Program-made: the position numbers and the translations under genes
Shown: positions 46,028 to 56,038 of the stretch, in pieces
Numbering within the stretch: position 1 is the first letter of the stretch
Layout: every line of letters starts with the position of its first letter
Notes under the pieces: model-generated
What the model was told of the DNA's origin: nothing
What the model saw: the letters and a program-made list of their open reading frames with translations, nothing else
Databases searched by the model: none
NCBI GenBank assembly: GCA_030530685.1
Contig: JAUMUM010000002.1
Location: 62,001-126,000 of the forward strand
Length of the DNA stretch: 64,000 bases
Direction: 5' to 3'
Source of the DNA: Actinomycetaceae bacterium
Lineage (GTDB): Bacteria > Actinomycetota > Actinomycetes > Actinomycetales > Actinomycetaceae

Positions 46028-47977
46028 TCACATCCGCGAGGCCAGGGCCACGATCAGGGCGGCGACGACGCCCACCGACATGTACCCGGCATAGGATCGC
46101 GCGTACCCGTTCTGCAGGCGGGTGAGCAGTCGCCCGGTACCGGCCGTCCCCTTTGCGACGCCCTCGACGGCGCCGTCGACCACGTGCGAATCGACGGCCG
46201 CCACGCCGCTCGTCAGGGCGATTCCCGGCTTCATGAAGAGGTTTTCGTTGACGTCGTCCTGGTAGAGATCGCGGCGGGCCGCGCGCACGAGCACAGTGGA
46301 CCGCGGCGCCACGGCGGGGACCTCGGCGACCGCGTACATCCTCCACGCCAGGGCGACGCCGACGGCCACGAGCACGAGCGTGCACCCCGTGATGACGGGA
46401 ATCGGGAGCACCGGCTCGGCGTGATCGGCGTGGCCGGTGACAGGTTCGAGCCACTCGACGAAGCCGACGACGTTGAGCGCCAGGCCCAGCGCGGCCGAGC
46501 CGAGCGCCAGGATCACCTGCGGCACGTACATGCTGGCGGGGGCCTCGTGCGGGTGCTTGGCCGCCTCGCCGGAGCGTGCGAAGCGCTCGGAGCCGTGGAA
46601 GATCATGAAGTACAGGCGCGACATGTAGAACGCCGTCAGCCCGGCCACGAGCATCGTCAGCGTGCCGAAGACCCACGGCCTGAGGCCCTCGCCGGCGAAG
46701 GCGGCCTCGATGATCCTGTCCTTGGAGTAGAAGCCGGATAGGAACGGCACGCCAATGATGGCCAGGTACCCGAAGAGGAAGGCGATCCACGTGATCGGCA
46801 GGTACTTGCGCAGAGCGCCGAAGCCGCGCATGTCGACCTCGTCGTCCATGGCGTGCATGACCGATCCCGCCCCTAGGAACATATTGGCTTTGAAGAAGCC
46901 GTGGGTGACCAGGTGGAAGATGGCGAAGGCCGCGCCGGCCGGTCCGAGCCCCGCGGCGAGCATCATGTAGCCGATCTGGGACATGGTGGAGGCGGCCAGG
47001 ACCTTCTTCATGTCGTCCTTGGCGGCGCCGACGATCGCGCCGAAGACCAGCGTGATCGTGCCGATGATGGCGACGGCCAGCTGGGCGGAGGCCGAGGCCG
47101 CGTAGATGGCGCCGGAGCGGACCATGAGGTAGACGCCCGCCGTGACCATCGTGGCGGCGTGGATGAGGGCGGACACCGGCGTCGGGCCCGCCATGGCATC
47201 ACCGAGCCACGCCTGCAGCGGGAACTGCGCGGACTTGCCGCAGGCGCCCACGAGCAGGAACAGGCCGATGGCCGTCAAGGTCGCCGTCGAGGCCTGGGAA
47301 ACGTGGCCGAGCACGCCGTCGAAGCTCAGCGTGCCGAACGTGGCGAACATGAGCATCATGGCCGCCAGCAGGCCGACGTCGCCCACGCGGTTCATGACGA
47401 AGGCCTTCTTGCCGGCCGCCGCGTAGGCGGGCACCTGGTTCCAGAAGGAGATGAGCAGGTAGGACGCCAGGCCGACGCCCTCCCAGCCAACGAACATGAC
47501 GAGGTAGGAGTCGCCGAGCACCAGCAGGAGCATCGCGGCCACGAAGAGGTTGAGGTAGGCGAAGAACCGCCGCCTGGCCGGGTCGTGAGCCATGTAGCCC
47601 ACCGAGTAGATGTGGATGAGCGTGCCCACGAATGTCACGAGCATGACGAAGGTGATGGACAGCGGGTCGACGCGCATTCCGACGTCGACGGACAGGCTGC
47701 CCGCGCCGATCCAGTGGTAGACCGTCACATTCATCACGCGCTCGGCGGCGGGTAGGCCGAGCAGCTGGAACAGCGCGGCGGCGCCGCAGATGAGTGAGGC
47801 CGACGAGGCACCGATGGCGAGCCAGTGGCCCCAGCGGTCCGCGGCCTTGCCGCTGACGAGGAGGATGCCTGCCGACAGCAGCGGGAGCGCCACGCACAGC
47901 CAGATCGCTCCGGCCGCGCCCGTGGCCGAGCCGGCCGCCGTCGAGGAAGCTTCGAATGGAAGGGTCCCGATGTTCAC
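46028..47977 (-). CDS. nuoL: NADH-quinone oxidoreductase subunit L
   Basis: NuoL is the distal pump subunit that ends in a long lateral helix. The 649-residue protein shows VDPLSITFVMLVTFVGTLIH, GWEGVGLASYLLISFWNQ, KSAQFPLQAWLGDAMAGPTP and the DDMKKVLAASTMSQIGYMML motif. The C-terminus includes the traverse helix and a final anchor near YMSVGVVAALIVALASRM. I chose the GTG at 47977, 16 bases after nuoK, rather than a longer upstream reading. The leader codons before it overlap nuoK and lack family similarity. Confidence 0.95.
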   Translation of the reverse strand: MNIGTLPFEASSTAAGSATGAAGAIWLCVALPLLSAGILLVSGKAADRWGHWLAIGASSASLICGAAALFQLLGLPAAERVMNVTVYHWIGAGSLSVDVGMRVDPLSITFVMLVTFVGTLIHIYSVGYMAHDPARRRFFAYLNLFVAAMLLLVLGDSYLVMFVGWEGVGLASYLLISFWNQVPAYAAAGKKAFVMNRVGDVGLLAAMMLMFATFGTLSFDGVLGHVSQASTATLTAIGLFLLVGACGKSAQFPLQAWLGDAMAGPTPVSALIHAATMVTAGVYLMVRSGAIYAASASAQLAVAIIGTITLVFGAIVGAAKDDMKKVLAASTMSQIGYMMLAAGLGPAGAAFAIFHLVTHGFFKANMFLGAGSVMHAMDDEVDMRGFGALRKYLPITWIAFLFGYLAIIGVPFLSGFYSKDRIIEAAFAGEGLRPWVFGTLTMLVAGLTAFYMSRLYFMIFHGSERFARSGEAAKHPHEAPASMYVPQVILALGSAALGLALNVVGFVEWLEPVTGHADHAEPVLPIPVITGCTLVLVAVGVALAWRMYAVAEVPAVAPRSTVLVRAARRDLYQDDVNENLFMKPGIALTSGVAAVDSHVVDGAVEGVAKGTAGTGRLLTRLQNGYARSYAGYMSVGVVAALIVALASRM

Positions 47978-47993
47978 GTCACACCTGCTTCCG

Positions 47994-48293
47994 TCAGTGC
48001 TTGAGCTGGTTCGCGCCGTCAAGCGATGCGGACCGGTGAGTGCGGAAAATGGCTATCACGATCGCCAGCCCTACGACGACCTCGGCGGCGGCGACGACCA
48101 TGACGAAGAACGAGAAGACCTGGCCCTGGACATTGCCCCACATTCGCGAGAAGGTCACGAAAGCGAGGTTGCACGAGTTGAGCATCATCTCCACGCCGAG
48201 CAGGGCGATGATGGCGTTGCGCCGGGTCAGCACGGCCGCGCCGCCAATGGCGAATAGGACGATGGCCAGCGCCACGTAGAGCATGAGGTTCAC
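47994..48293 (-). CDS. nuoK: NADH-quinone oxidoreductase subunit K
   Basis: NuoK is a three-helix membrane subunit linked to proton transfer. The 99-residue protein has [20 protein letters not shown] with the conserved Glu in GVEMMLN, and a second Glu in [12 protein letters not shown]. It starts at a GTG overlapping the nuoJ stop (GTGA). Length is standard. Confidence 0.96.
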   Translation of the reverse strand: MNLMLYVALAIVLFAIGGAAVLTRRNAIIALLGVEMMLNSCNLAFVTFSRMWGNVQGQVFSFFVMVVAAAEVVVGLAIVIAIFRTHRSASLDGANQLKH

Positions 48294-49381
48294 CTGGAAC
48301 TACCGCCTTCCCCGTCGTCTTCCGCCTCTCCGGCGTGTTCCGGCCCCGGGCCCTCGCGTTCCGGCTCCGAGCCCGCGCTGTCGGACTTTCCGGCGGGCTC
48401 GGCCGGGCCCTGGCCTGCCGCATCGCGGCCGACCGCGCCGTCGTCGTCCCCGCCCGTGTCGCCAGCGCCAATGGCGGGGTCACCATGACCGCCCGCCAGG
48501 AGCGCGGGCGGCTGGCCGTCGTAGTCGGGCGCGGCCTCGCCGGGCATGCCCGCCATACCGGCCTGGCCGACCGAGCGATTGACGCCGGGCCCTTCGAGCT
48601 CGCCGCGCGCGGCACGCGCCACGGTGATGGGCGAGACCTCGGCCACCGTACGGATCTGGCCGCGTATGCGCAGCACGCGGGAGATCGACTCCTCGGCGAC
48701 CTCTCCCCCCGCGGTCAACGCCGGGTCTGCGGCCGAGTTCGACTCGGCGTACACGCCGGTCGGCGGCTTCTGGCCGATGTGCCGGCCGGTGGCCGCATAC
48801 GCCTGCATCTTGGCCTCCTGCAGCGCCGGCTGGTCGAGCTTCTTGCGAGTGGCCTGCCTGTGCGTGAGCGTCATGGCCCCCAGGGCGGCGACGATGAGGA
48901 GCGCGCCGGTCAACTCCATCGTCAGGACGTGGTCGCCGATGATGGCGCTGGCAATGGCGCTCGGATTGGTCCGTTCGGGGTCTTCTGCAAGCCCCGCGGC
49001 GTCGGGCGTGCGGGCCGCCATGACGGCGCCGACCGCGATGATGACGAAGCCCACCGACCCCAGCGCGGCGAAGATGCGCGGGCCGCGCAGAGTTTCGTGG
49101 GTCGAGTCCGCGGCGTCGACGCCGATCATCATGAGGACGAATAGGAACATCATGAGGATCGCACCCGTGTAGACGGCTACCTGGACCACGCCCATGAACG
49201 GCGCCTGGAGCATCGTGTAGAGGAACGCCAGGCAGACCATGTTGGCGATGACGCAGATGGCCGAGTAGACGGCGCGGCGCGTAATGAGCAGGCCGTAGAC
49301 CGACAGGACGATCATGACGACGGCGAGCACGGCGAAAAGCAGCATCTCCCCCGTCGATATCTCGATGGTGGTGTCGTTCAT
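48290..49381 (-). CDS. nuoJ: NADH-quinone oxidoreductase subunit J with long C-terminal tail
   Basis: NuoJ is a five-helix membrane subunit. The 363-residue protein begins [20 protein letters not shown] and has the family core [20 protein letters not shown] and [18 protein letters not shown]; the membrane part ends near residue 190. The remaining 170 residues are hydrophilic and Gly/Glu/Asp-rich, with no family match that I recognise, whereas typical NuoJ is about 170-270 residues. The ATG at 49381 overlaps nuoI by four bases. The tail may be disordered on the cytoplasmic face. Confidence 0.92.
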   Translation of the reverse strand: MNDTTIEISTGEMLLFAVLAVVMIVLSVYGLLITRRAVYSAICVIANMVCLAFLYTMLQAPFMGVVQVAVYTGAILMMFLFVLMMIGVDAADSTHETLRGPRIFAALGSVGFVIIAVGAVMAARTPDAAGLAEDPERTNPSAIASAIIGDHVLTMELTGALLIVAALGAMTLTHRQATRKKLDQPALQEAKMQAYAATGRHIGQKPPTGVYAESNSAADPALTAGGEVAEESISRVLRIRGQIRTVAEVSPITVARAARGELEGPGVNRSVGQAGMAGMPGEAAPDYDGQPPALLAGGHGDPAIGAGDTGGDDDGAVGRDAAGQGPAEPAGKSDSAGSEPEREGPGPEHAGEAEDDGEGGSSR

Positions 49382-50130
49382 CGGCTGCCCCCTTCCGCCT
49401 GGCCGACGAGCTCGGCCGTTTCTGAGGCAGGCGCACCGTCCGCCCCGCCGCGCCCGGACGCGCTCGCCTGCGCACCGGCGGCGACCGGCCGCGCGGTGGC
49501 CAGCGTCGGGTCGTCGGGACGATTGGCGGCGACCCATTCGATCTGGCCCTGGCTCGGGCCAGTGACCTCGCCTCGGTAGTAGCTGGCGTCCGAGGTCCCC
49601 TCGACCATGGGGTGCGGCGCGGCGAGCATGCCGTCCTCAATGGGGGCCAACAGCTCGTCCTTCTCGTAGATGAGGCTCTCGCGCGTGACGCCCGCCAGCT
49701 CGTATTCATTGGTCATCGTCAGGGCGCGCGTCGGGCAGGCCTGGATGCAAAAGCCGCAGAAGATGCAGCGCAGGTAGTTGATCTGGTAGACGCGGCCGTA
49801 ACGCTCGCCGGGCGACACCTGGTTATCCGGGCTGTTGGGCGCCGCCTCGACATAGATGGCGTCCGCCGGGCAGGCCCAGGCGCACAACTCGCAGCCAATG
49901 CAGCGTTCCAGGCCGTCGGCGTACCGGTTGAGCTGGTGGCGCCCGTGGTAGCGGGGCGCCGTCGGCACGCGTTCCTCGGGGTACTGCTCCGTGGCGACCT
50001 TTTGGAACATTGAGGAGATCGTCACCCCGTAGCCCGCGACGGGCGCGAAGAATTCACCGACGGCGTTCTTCTTGGGACGATCCCACAGCTCCGGGTCGAC
50101 GGATGCGTCAGGGGCTTGGCTGTCAGTCAC
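49378..50130 (-). CDS. nuoI: NADH-quinone oxidoreductase subunit I (two 4Fe-4S clusters)
   Basis: NuoI carries clusters N6a and N6b between NuoG/NuoD and NuoB. The 250-residue protein has two ferredoxin motifs, [12 protein letters not shown] (about residues 77-88) and [12 protein letters not shown] (about 122-133). The N-terminus includes [19 protein letters not shown], and a 70-residue Ala/Gly/Ser-rich tail extends beyond the usual end. The GTG at 50130 has an excellent AAGGAGG and overlaps the nuoH end by eight bases. Confidence 0.95.
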   Translation of the reverse strand: MTDSQAPDASVDPELWDRPKKNAVGEFFAPVAGYGVTISSMFQKVATEQYPEERVPTAPRYHGRHQLNRYADGLERCIGCELCAWACPADAIYVEAAPNSPDNQVSPGERYGRVYQINYLRCIFCGFCIQACPTRALTMTNEYELAGVTRESLIYEKDELLAPIEDGMLAAPHPMVEGTSDASYYRGEVTGPSQGQIEWVAANRPDDPTLATARPVAAGAQASASGRGGADGAPASETAELVGQAEGGSR

Positions 50131-51460
50131 GATCGGCCTCCTTGCTGGTGACGATTGTGGCTTCGCGCCTCAGGGCGCGAGGAGACGGTGGCAGTGCTTG
50201 GCCCGGCATGGGCGGGACGGGGAATCCTCCCGCGAAGGCGTCGAATTCCTCGCTTTGAGCCGAGTCCTGTTCCTGTCGTTCGCGCTGCTTCCTTTCCTGG
50301 CGAGCGTCAACGATCCCCAAGATGGCCACGACGACGAGGAACACCACCGCGGTCCCGATCATGACTTCGCGCCGCGGGATCGCCGTGAAGGTCGAAAGCC
50401 CGCGAATGACCGTCACGGCCACGAGCCAGCCGAGCGAGACCGGGATGAGGACCTTCCATCCCAGCTTCATAAAGTGGTCGTAGCGCATGCGCAGCAGCGA
50501 ACCGCGGGTCCACACGAAGAAGAACATGAAGATCCACGTCTTGATGACGAACCACAGCATTGGCAGCCAGCCGACATTCGGGTCCCCGCCCCACAGCGAG
50601 AAGACCGCCGTGGCTATCGGGCCGGCTCGCCAGCCGCCGAGGAACACCGTCGTCGCGATCATCGAGACGTTGAGCATGTTGACGTACTCGGACAGGTAGA
50701 ACCACGCGAACTTCATGGACGAGTACTCGGTCGTATGGCCGGCGACGATCTCGCCCTCGGCCTCGGGAAGGTCGAAGGGCAGGCGATTGGTCTCGCCGAA
50801 CATCGAGATGAGGTAGACCGCGAAGGCCGGGAAGAGCGTGAGGACGTTCCACAGGTTCGACTGCGCGTCGACGATGCCGGACGTGGACATCGTGCCGGAG
50901 GAAAGGAAGACCGTCACGAGCGAAAGCCCCAGCGCGAGCTCGTAGGAGATCATCTGGGTGGCCCCGCGCACCGAACCATAGAAGGGAAGGGTCGAGTGGG
51001 CGGACCAGCCGCCCAGAACGAGGCCGTATTCGCCCAGGGCCGTCACCGCCAGGACGAAGAGGATGGCCACGGCCGAGTCGGCCAGTTGCAGCGGCGTTTG
51101 GTGGCCGAAGATCGACACCTGCGGCCCGAGCGGGATGACGGCCATGACCGTGAAGGCGCACGCCGCCGAGATGACGGGCGAGATGAAGTAGACGACCTTG
51201 TCGGCGCCGCGCAGCCAGAAGTCCTCCTTGATGAGGAGCTTGATGGCGTCGGCGAATGCCTGACCGAAGCCCAGGGGGCCGACCCGGTTGGGGCCGAGGC
51301 GGCTCTGCATGCGCCCCAGGGCGCGGCGCTCGACCCACAGCGCCGTAATGACGCTGAGGATGAGGAAGGCGATGATGAAGACGGACTTGAGCGTCCAGAT
51401 CCACCAGGTGTCCTGGGAGAAGTCCGCGGTCTGCTGCGCGGCCACGATGGAAGGGTTCAC
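50123..51460 (-). CDS. nuoH: NADH-quinone oxidoreductase subunit H
   Basis: NuoH is the membrane subunit forming part of the quinone-binding site. The 445-residue protein has [60 protein letters not shown] and [19 protein letters not shown] in order, all strong family signatures. The C-terminal 60 residues (after [11 protein letters not shown]) are charged. The GTG at 51460 overlaps the nuoG stop (GTGA). Confidence 0.96.
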   Translation of the reverse strand: MNPSIVAAQQTADFSQDTWWIWTLKSVFIIAFLILSVITALWVERRALGRMQSRLGPNRVGPLGFGQAFADAIKLLIKEDFWLRGADKVVYFISPVISAACAFTVMAVIPLGPQVSIFGHQTPLQLADSAVAILFVLAVTALGEYGLVLGGWSAHSTLPFYGSVRGATQMISYELALGLSLVTVFLSSGTMSTSGIVDAQSNLWNVLTLFPAFAVYLISMFGETNRLPFDLPEAEGEIVAGHTTEYSSMKFAWFYLSEYVNMLNVSMIATTVFLGGWRAGPIATAVFSLWGGDPNVGWLPMLWFVIKTWIFMFFFVWTRGSLLRMRYDHFMKLGWKVLIPVSLGWLVAVTVIRGLSTFTAIPRREVMIGTAVVFLVVVAILGIVDARQERKQRERQEQDSAQSEEFDAFAGGFPVPPMPGQALPPSPRALRREATIVTSKEADRD

Positions 51461-54045
51461 TTGGCCACCTCCGCTGTCAGGGGGAGCGTCGCGGCAATGC
51501 CGACGGCGTCTCCCGATCTCGCGCCCAGCTTGAACACCTGGCAGCCGAGCGAGTTCTGCGGGACCCACACGACGTCGTCCGGCATGCGCACCTGGACGAC
51601 GGGCAGCGAGACGCTCCCCTCCGGGCCGCTGATCGTGACCTCAGTGCCATCGCCGACGCCGGCGGCCTGCGCCGTCTGGCGAGACATGAGAGCCACGGGG
51701 AGCCGGGCCGTTCCCGCCAGGTGCGGTTCGTGGGCCTGGAGCGCGCCCTGGCCGAGCATGAGGTTCCACGTGGCGAGGATCGCCTTGCCCGCCTGGGGCT
51801 CGTAGACGACATTGGCCGGCTCACGCGGGGCGGCGGGCCGCTCGCCGTCCCACGGGGCGAAGCCACGTATCTGGGCGACGGCGTCGGCCAGCGTGGCCAG
51901 GCCGAGGTCCGCCCCCATCTCCAGCGCGAGATCGTTGAGGACGATGCGATCGGGAAGCTGGACGGAGGTCAGGGCCTGCCCGAAGGGGCGTATGCGCCCC
52001 TCCCAGTTGACGAAGGAGCCTCCCTTTTCCGCCGGCGGCGCCACGGGAAGGACGACGTCGGCGAGCTCGGTGACCTCGCTGGAGCGCACCTCGAGCGAGA
52101 CGACGAAGCCCGCGGCCTCGATCGCCTCGCGCGCCCGGCCCGGCAGGTCGGACAGCTCGACGCCGCCCAGGAGTAGGCCGCCCAGCTCGCCCCGGCGCGC
52201 GGCGTCGAGGATGGCCTCGCCCGGCCTGCCCGGCGCGGACGGGATCTCGGCCCCCCACGCGGCGGCCACCTGGGCGCGGGCCGTCGGCTCGGCCACGGGC
52301 CGCCCACCGGGAAGCAGGTTGCCCACAGCCCCGGCCTCGACGGCGCCGCGGTCGCCCGCCCGGCGCGGAATCCAGGCCACGCGGGCCCCCGTGCGCTCGG
52401 CCAGCCTCAGGGCGGCCGACAGCGTCCCCGGCGACTCGGCGGCGCGCTCGCCCACGAGGACGATGCCGTGTTCGGTCAGGGCGTCGAAGCTCGGGTCGCC
52501 GGCCTCCATCCGGTCGATCGTGGCCGCCTCCAGCCCGGGCACGGACTGGAGCAACCTGGCGTTCATCTTGGCCGTGCCCGCCGTCGCGTACGGCGCGATG
52601 ACGGTCACCGACGTCGTGCCGGCCAGCACGCCCTTGCGCAGGCGAAGGAAGACCGTGCCGCATTCCTCTTCGGCCTCGAAGCCCACCGCCAGGACGTGCC
52701 CGGCCGTCTCGAGATCGCGGTACGTCACGCCCAGGCCGGTGCCCGCCACGGTCGAGGCGAGGAAGGCGTCCTCCTCTAAGCTGGCCGGCCGGGTGCGGAA
52801 ATCGATGTCATTGGTGCCCAGCACCACACGCGCGAACTTGGAGTAGGCGTAAGCGTCCTCCATGGTCAGGCGCCCGCCCGTCAGCACGCCGACGCCGCCG
52901 GCACCGGCCAGGCCCCGGGCGGCCACGTCGAGCGCGTCGCCCCACGAGGTAGGCACGAGCTCGCCACTGGCATCGCGCACGAGCGGGGTCGTCAGGCGAT
53001 CGGGGCCGTCCTGCCAGCGGAAGGCGAAGCGGTCCTTATCCGTGATCCACTCCTCGTTGACGTCCGGATCCTCGCCCGACAGGCGTCGCAGCACCGTGCC
53101 GCGCCTGTAGTCGACGCGAATAGCCGAACCGGAGGCGTCGTGCTCGGCCACGCCCGGTACCGAGACGAGGTCGAAGGGGCGTGAGCGGAAACGGTAGGCG
53201 GCGCTCGTCAGGGCGCCGACGGGGCAGATCTGGATGATATTGCCGGAGAAGTACGAGGCGAAGGGCCTGCCGGACTCGTCCATCTCCCCCAGCTCCACGG
53301 GGCCTGAGGCAAAGCCCTCGGCAATGCCAGGCTGGCCGTACGAGCCCACGTACTGCGACTGGCGCACCGGGCCATGGCCGCCGTCAGAGTCGGCGAAATT
53401 CAGGACGCGGGCGTCGAAGTCGCCGATCTGCGAGCCGTTGAGCGAGTGCACCTCGAAGCCGGGGTTGCCGCCGCCGCGGCCCTGGAGAGCGATAAACGGG
53501 TCGCCGGCGATTTGCGACTGGAAGCGCGTGCAGCGCTGGCACAGGATGCAGCGGTCGCGGTCGAGCAGGATCTGCGAGGAGACCTGCACGGGCTTGGGGA
53601 ATGTCCGCTTGATGTCCGCGAAGCGCGAGTTTTCCCGTCCGTCCTCGAGCGCCTGGTTCTGCAGGGGGCACTCGCCGCCCTTGTCGCACACGGGGCAGTC
53701 GAGCGGGTGGTTGATGAGCAGGAACTCCATGATCCCGCGCTGGGCCTTGCGCGCCACCTCGGACGTGAACTGCGTGTAGACCTCCATGCCAGGTGCGACC
53801 GCCTCGGCACACGCGGGGACGGGCTTGGGCCCCTTGGCCACCGTGCCATCGCGGCCAGGGCGCGCCACCTCGACCAGGCACTGGCGGCAGGCGGCCACGG
53901 GCGCCAGCAGCGGGTGGTCACAGAAGCGCGGGATGCGCACGCCTATCTGCTCGGCGGCGCGAATGATGAGCGTCCCGGCCGGGACGGACGCCTCCTTGCC
54001 GTCGATCGTGACGGTGATGAGCGAAACTGCTTCCTTGGTCGTCAT
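51457..54045 (-). CDS. nuoG: NADH-quinone oxidoreductase subunit G
   Basis: NuoG is the largest peripheral subunit and carries several Fe-S clusters. The 862-residue protein opens with a 2Fe-2S ferredoxin domain (FCDHPLLAPVAACRQCLVEV), then HPLDCPVCDKGGECPLQNQA and the CILCQRCTRFQSQIAGDPF 4Fe-4S motifs. A molybdopterin-oxidoreductase-like region (CPVGALTSAAYRFRSRPFDL, VSVPGVAEHDASGSAIRVDY) and a C-terminal domain follow. The ATG at 54045 overlaps nuoF by four bases. Confidence 0.96.
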   Translation of the reverse strand: MTTKEAVSLITVTIDGKEASVPAGTLIIRAAEQIGVRIPRFCDHPLLAPVAACRQCLVEVARPGRDGTVAKGPKPVPACAEAVAPGMEVYTQFTSEVARKAQRGIMEFLLINHPLDCPVCDKGGECPLQNQALEDGRENSRFADIKRTFPKPVQVSSQILLDRDRCILCQRCTRFQSQIAGDPFIALQGRGGGNPGFEVHSLNGSQIGDFDARVLNFADSDGGHGPVRQSQYVGSYGQPGIAEGFASGPVELGEMDESGRPFASYFSGNIIQICPVGALTSAAYRFRSRPFDLVSVPGVAEHDASGSAIRVDYRRGTVLRRLSGEDPDVNEEWITDKDRFAFRWQDGPDRLTTPLVRDASGELVPTSWGDALDVAARGLAGAGGVGVLTGGRLTMEDAYAYSKFARVVLGTNDIDFRTRPASLEEDAFLASTVAGTGLGVTYRDLETAGHVLAVGFEAEEECGTVFLRLRKGVLAGTTSVTVIAPYATAGTAKMNARLLQSVPGLEAATIDRMEAGDPSFDALTEHGIVLVGERAAESPGTLSAALRLAERTGARVAWIPRRAGDRGAVEAGAVGNLLPGGRPVAEPTARAQVAAAWGAEIPSAPGRPGEAILDAARRGELGGLLLGGVELSDLPGRAREAIEAAGFVVSLEVRSSEVTELADVVLPVAPPAEKGGSFVNWEGRIRPFGQALTSVQLPDRIVLNDLALEMGADLGLATLADAVAQIRGFAPWDGERPAAPREPANVVYEPQAGKAILATWNLMLGQGALQAHEPHLAGTARLPVALMSRQTAQAAGVGDGTEVTISGPEGSVSLPVVQVRMPDDVVWVPQNSLGCQVFKLGARSGDAVGIAATLPLTAEVAK

Positions 54046-55370
54046 CTCACGGTCACCTCACCGAACAGTGTCGTCTTTTCGTACGGGAAGAGCTCGCGGG
54101 CGGGCGTGTGGCAGCCGGCCTCGAACTCGTCCCGGAACAGCTCGATTCCCGACTTGATCGGGGTCGCGGCCGCGTCGCCCAGCGCGCAGAATGAACGCCC
54201 CTGTATATTGCCGGCGATCTCGTAGAGCAGGTCGACGTCGCCGGGCCTTCCCTCCCCGGCCTCCAGGCGGTGCATGATCTGCCGCATCCAGTACGTTCCC
54301 TCGCGGCACGGCGTGCACTTGCCGCAGGATTCGTGCTGGTAGAAGTCCGTCCACCTCGAGATGACTCGCACCACGGAGACCGTGTCGTCGAAGACCATGA
54401 TGGCTCGCGTGGCCAGCATCGATCCGGCGTTGCGCACCTCGGTGTAGTCGAGCGGGACGTCGAGGTGGTCGGGCGTCAGAAGCGGCGCCGACGATCCGCC
54501 CACGGCCCAGAACTTGAGCTCGTGCCCCTCGCGAATGCCGCCGGCAAGGTCGAAGAGAGTGCGGGCCGTGATGCCGATGGGCGCCTCGTACTGCCCGGGG
54601 TTCTTCACGTGACCGGACAGCGAGTAGAAGCCGTGGCCCTTGCCCGTTTCGGTACCCATCGCCTGGAACCACTCGGCGCCGTGGAGCACGATGCCCGGAA
54701 CAGAGGAAATGGTCTCGACGTTGTTGATGACCGTCGGCCTGGCGTACAAGCCCTCGGCCGCGGGGAACGGGGGCTTGAGCCGCGGCTGGCCGCGCCGGCC
54801 CTCGAGCGAGTCGAGCAGGGCCGTCTCCTCGCCGCAGATGTAGGCGCCGGCCCCGGCGTGCACGGTGATGTCGATGTCCCAGTCGCCGCTCGGGCCCACG
54901 CCCTTGCCGATGTAGCCGGCCTCGCGCGCCTCGCGCACGGCCGCCAGGAGCCGGCGGTAGACGTGGACGACCTCGCCGCGCAGGTAGATGAAGCCGTGGT
55001 TACCGCCGACGGCGAGCAGGCAGATCGCCATGCCCTCAATGAGCGCGTGCGGGTTGCCCATGAGGGCTGGGATGTCCTTGCACGTGCCCGGCTCGGATTC
55101 GTCGGCGTTGACGACGAGGTAGCGCGGGCCGCCGTCGGGCTGCGGCAGGAAGCTCCACTTGAGCCCCGTGGGAAAGCCAGCGCCTCCGCGCCCGACCAGC
55201 CCCGAAGCCTTGACGATCTCGGTCAGCTCGCCGGGCCCGTAGCTCCACGCCTTGTCCAGGGCGCGGTAGCCGCCCGCGGCGAGGTAGGACTCGAGCGTCC
55301 ACGAACGCGGCCTGTCCCAAACGTCAGAGATGACGGGCGCCAGCACGCCCGGCTTGGAGAACTCGCTCAC
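54042..55370 (-). CDS. nuoF: NADH-quinone oxidoreductase subunit F (NADH and FMN binding)
   Basis: NuoF oxidises NADH and passes electrons to FMN and cluster N3. The 442-residue protein has the GRGGAGFPTGLKW NADH loop, the FMN-contacting NADESEPGTCKD, GAGAYICGEETALLDSLEG and the 4Fe-4S motif ESCGKCTPCREGT with a later Cys in GRSFCALGDAA. I chose the GTG at 55370, which overlaps the nuoE stop (GTGA); longer upstream reading is unsupported. Confidence 0.96.
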   Translation of the reverse strand: MSEFSKPGVLAPVISDVWDRPRSWTLESYLAAGGYRALDKAWSYGPGELTEIVKASGLVGRGGAGFPTGLKWSFLPQPDGGPRYLVVNADESEPGTCKDIPALMGNPHALIEGMAICLLAVGGNHGFIYLRGEVVHVYRRLLAAVREAREAGYIGKGVGPSGDWDIDITVHAGAGAYICGEETALLDSLEGRRGQPRLKPPFPAAEGLYARPTVINNVETISSVPGIVLHGAEWFQAMGTETGKGHGFYSLSGHVKNPGQYEAPIGITARTLFDLAGGIREGHELKFWAVGGSSAPLLTPDHLDVPLDYTEVRNAGSMLATRAIMVFDDTVSVVRVISRWTDFYQHESCGKCTPCREGTYWMRQIMHRLEAGEGRPGDVDLLYEIAGNIQGRSFCALGDAAATPIKSGIELFRDEFEAGCHTPARELFPYEKTTLFGEVTVR

Positions 55371-56038
55371 TTGGCTCCCTCCTTCGCGGGTGCGGTCCAG
55401 CCCCGCTCGCGGGCGATATTCAGACCCGCCAGGGAAGCGTGCCCGGCAGCGGGGCCTTCGTCGACGTGCCCGTCCTCGAAGCCGGCGAGCACGCGTTCGG
55501 TTTCCTTGAAGGTGTGGACGACGTTGGCCCCTCGCGTGGGGTGGACCTCGCGGCCGGAGCGCAGGTCCTCGACGATCTGCAGGGCCGACGCCGGCGTCTG
55601 ATTGTCGAAGAACTCCCAGTTGACCATGACCACGGGGGCGTAGTCGCAGGCCGCGTTGCATTCGAGGGCCTCGAGCGTGATCTTGCCGTCCTGCGTGGTT
55701 TCATCGGAGCCTATACCCAGACGCTCGGTGAGAGTCTCCCAGATGACGTCACCGCCCATGACGGCGCACAGCGCGTTCGTGCACACGCCGACGTTGTACT
55801 CGCCATTGGGGTGGCGCCGGTACTGGCTGTAGAACGTCGCCACGGCAGAGACCTCGGCGCGAGTCAGGCCGAGGAGGTCGGCGCACAGCGCGATGCCGCG
55901 CGGCGAGACGAAGCCGTCCTCGGACTGGATCAGGTGCAGCAGCGGCAGCAGGGCCGAGCGGGCGACCGGGTAGCGGTCGATGATTCTCGCGGCGTCGGCC
56001 CGCAGGCGAGCCTCGACCTCAGGTGCGTATTCCTGCAT
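55367..56038 (-). CDS. nuoE: NADH-quinone oxidoreductase subunit E (2Fe-2S)
   Basis: NuoE holds cluster N1a beside NuoF. The 223-residue protein has a helical N-terminus (ALLPLLHLIQSEDGFVSPRG), a thioredoxin-like 2Fe-2S domain with Cys pairs in VCTNALCAVMGG and ALECNAACDYAP, and a C-terminal extension ending GWTAPAKEGAK. The ATG at 56038 shares its first base with the nuoD stop (TGATG). Confidence 0.96.
   Translation of the reverse strand: MQEYAPEVEARLRADAARIIDRYPVARSALLPLLHLIQSEDGFVSPRGIALCADLLGLTRAEVSAVATFYSQYRRHPNGEYNVGVCTNALCAVMGGDVIWETLTERLGIGSDETTQDGKITLEALECNAACDYAPVVMVNWEFFDNQTPASALQIVEDLRSGREVHPTRGANVVHTFKETERVLAGFEDGHVDEGPAAGHASLAGLNIARERGWTAPAKEGAK

Noticed and set aside
50072-51805. 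577-codon plus-strand frame opposite nuoH and nuoG
   Set aside because: Its sequence is rich in Asp, His and Arg in a pattern produced by antisense translation of membrane-protein codons; nuoH and nuoG are certain.
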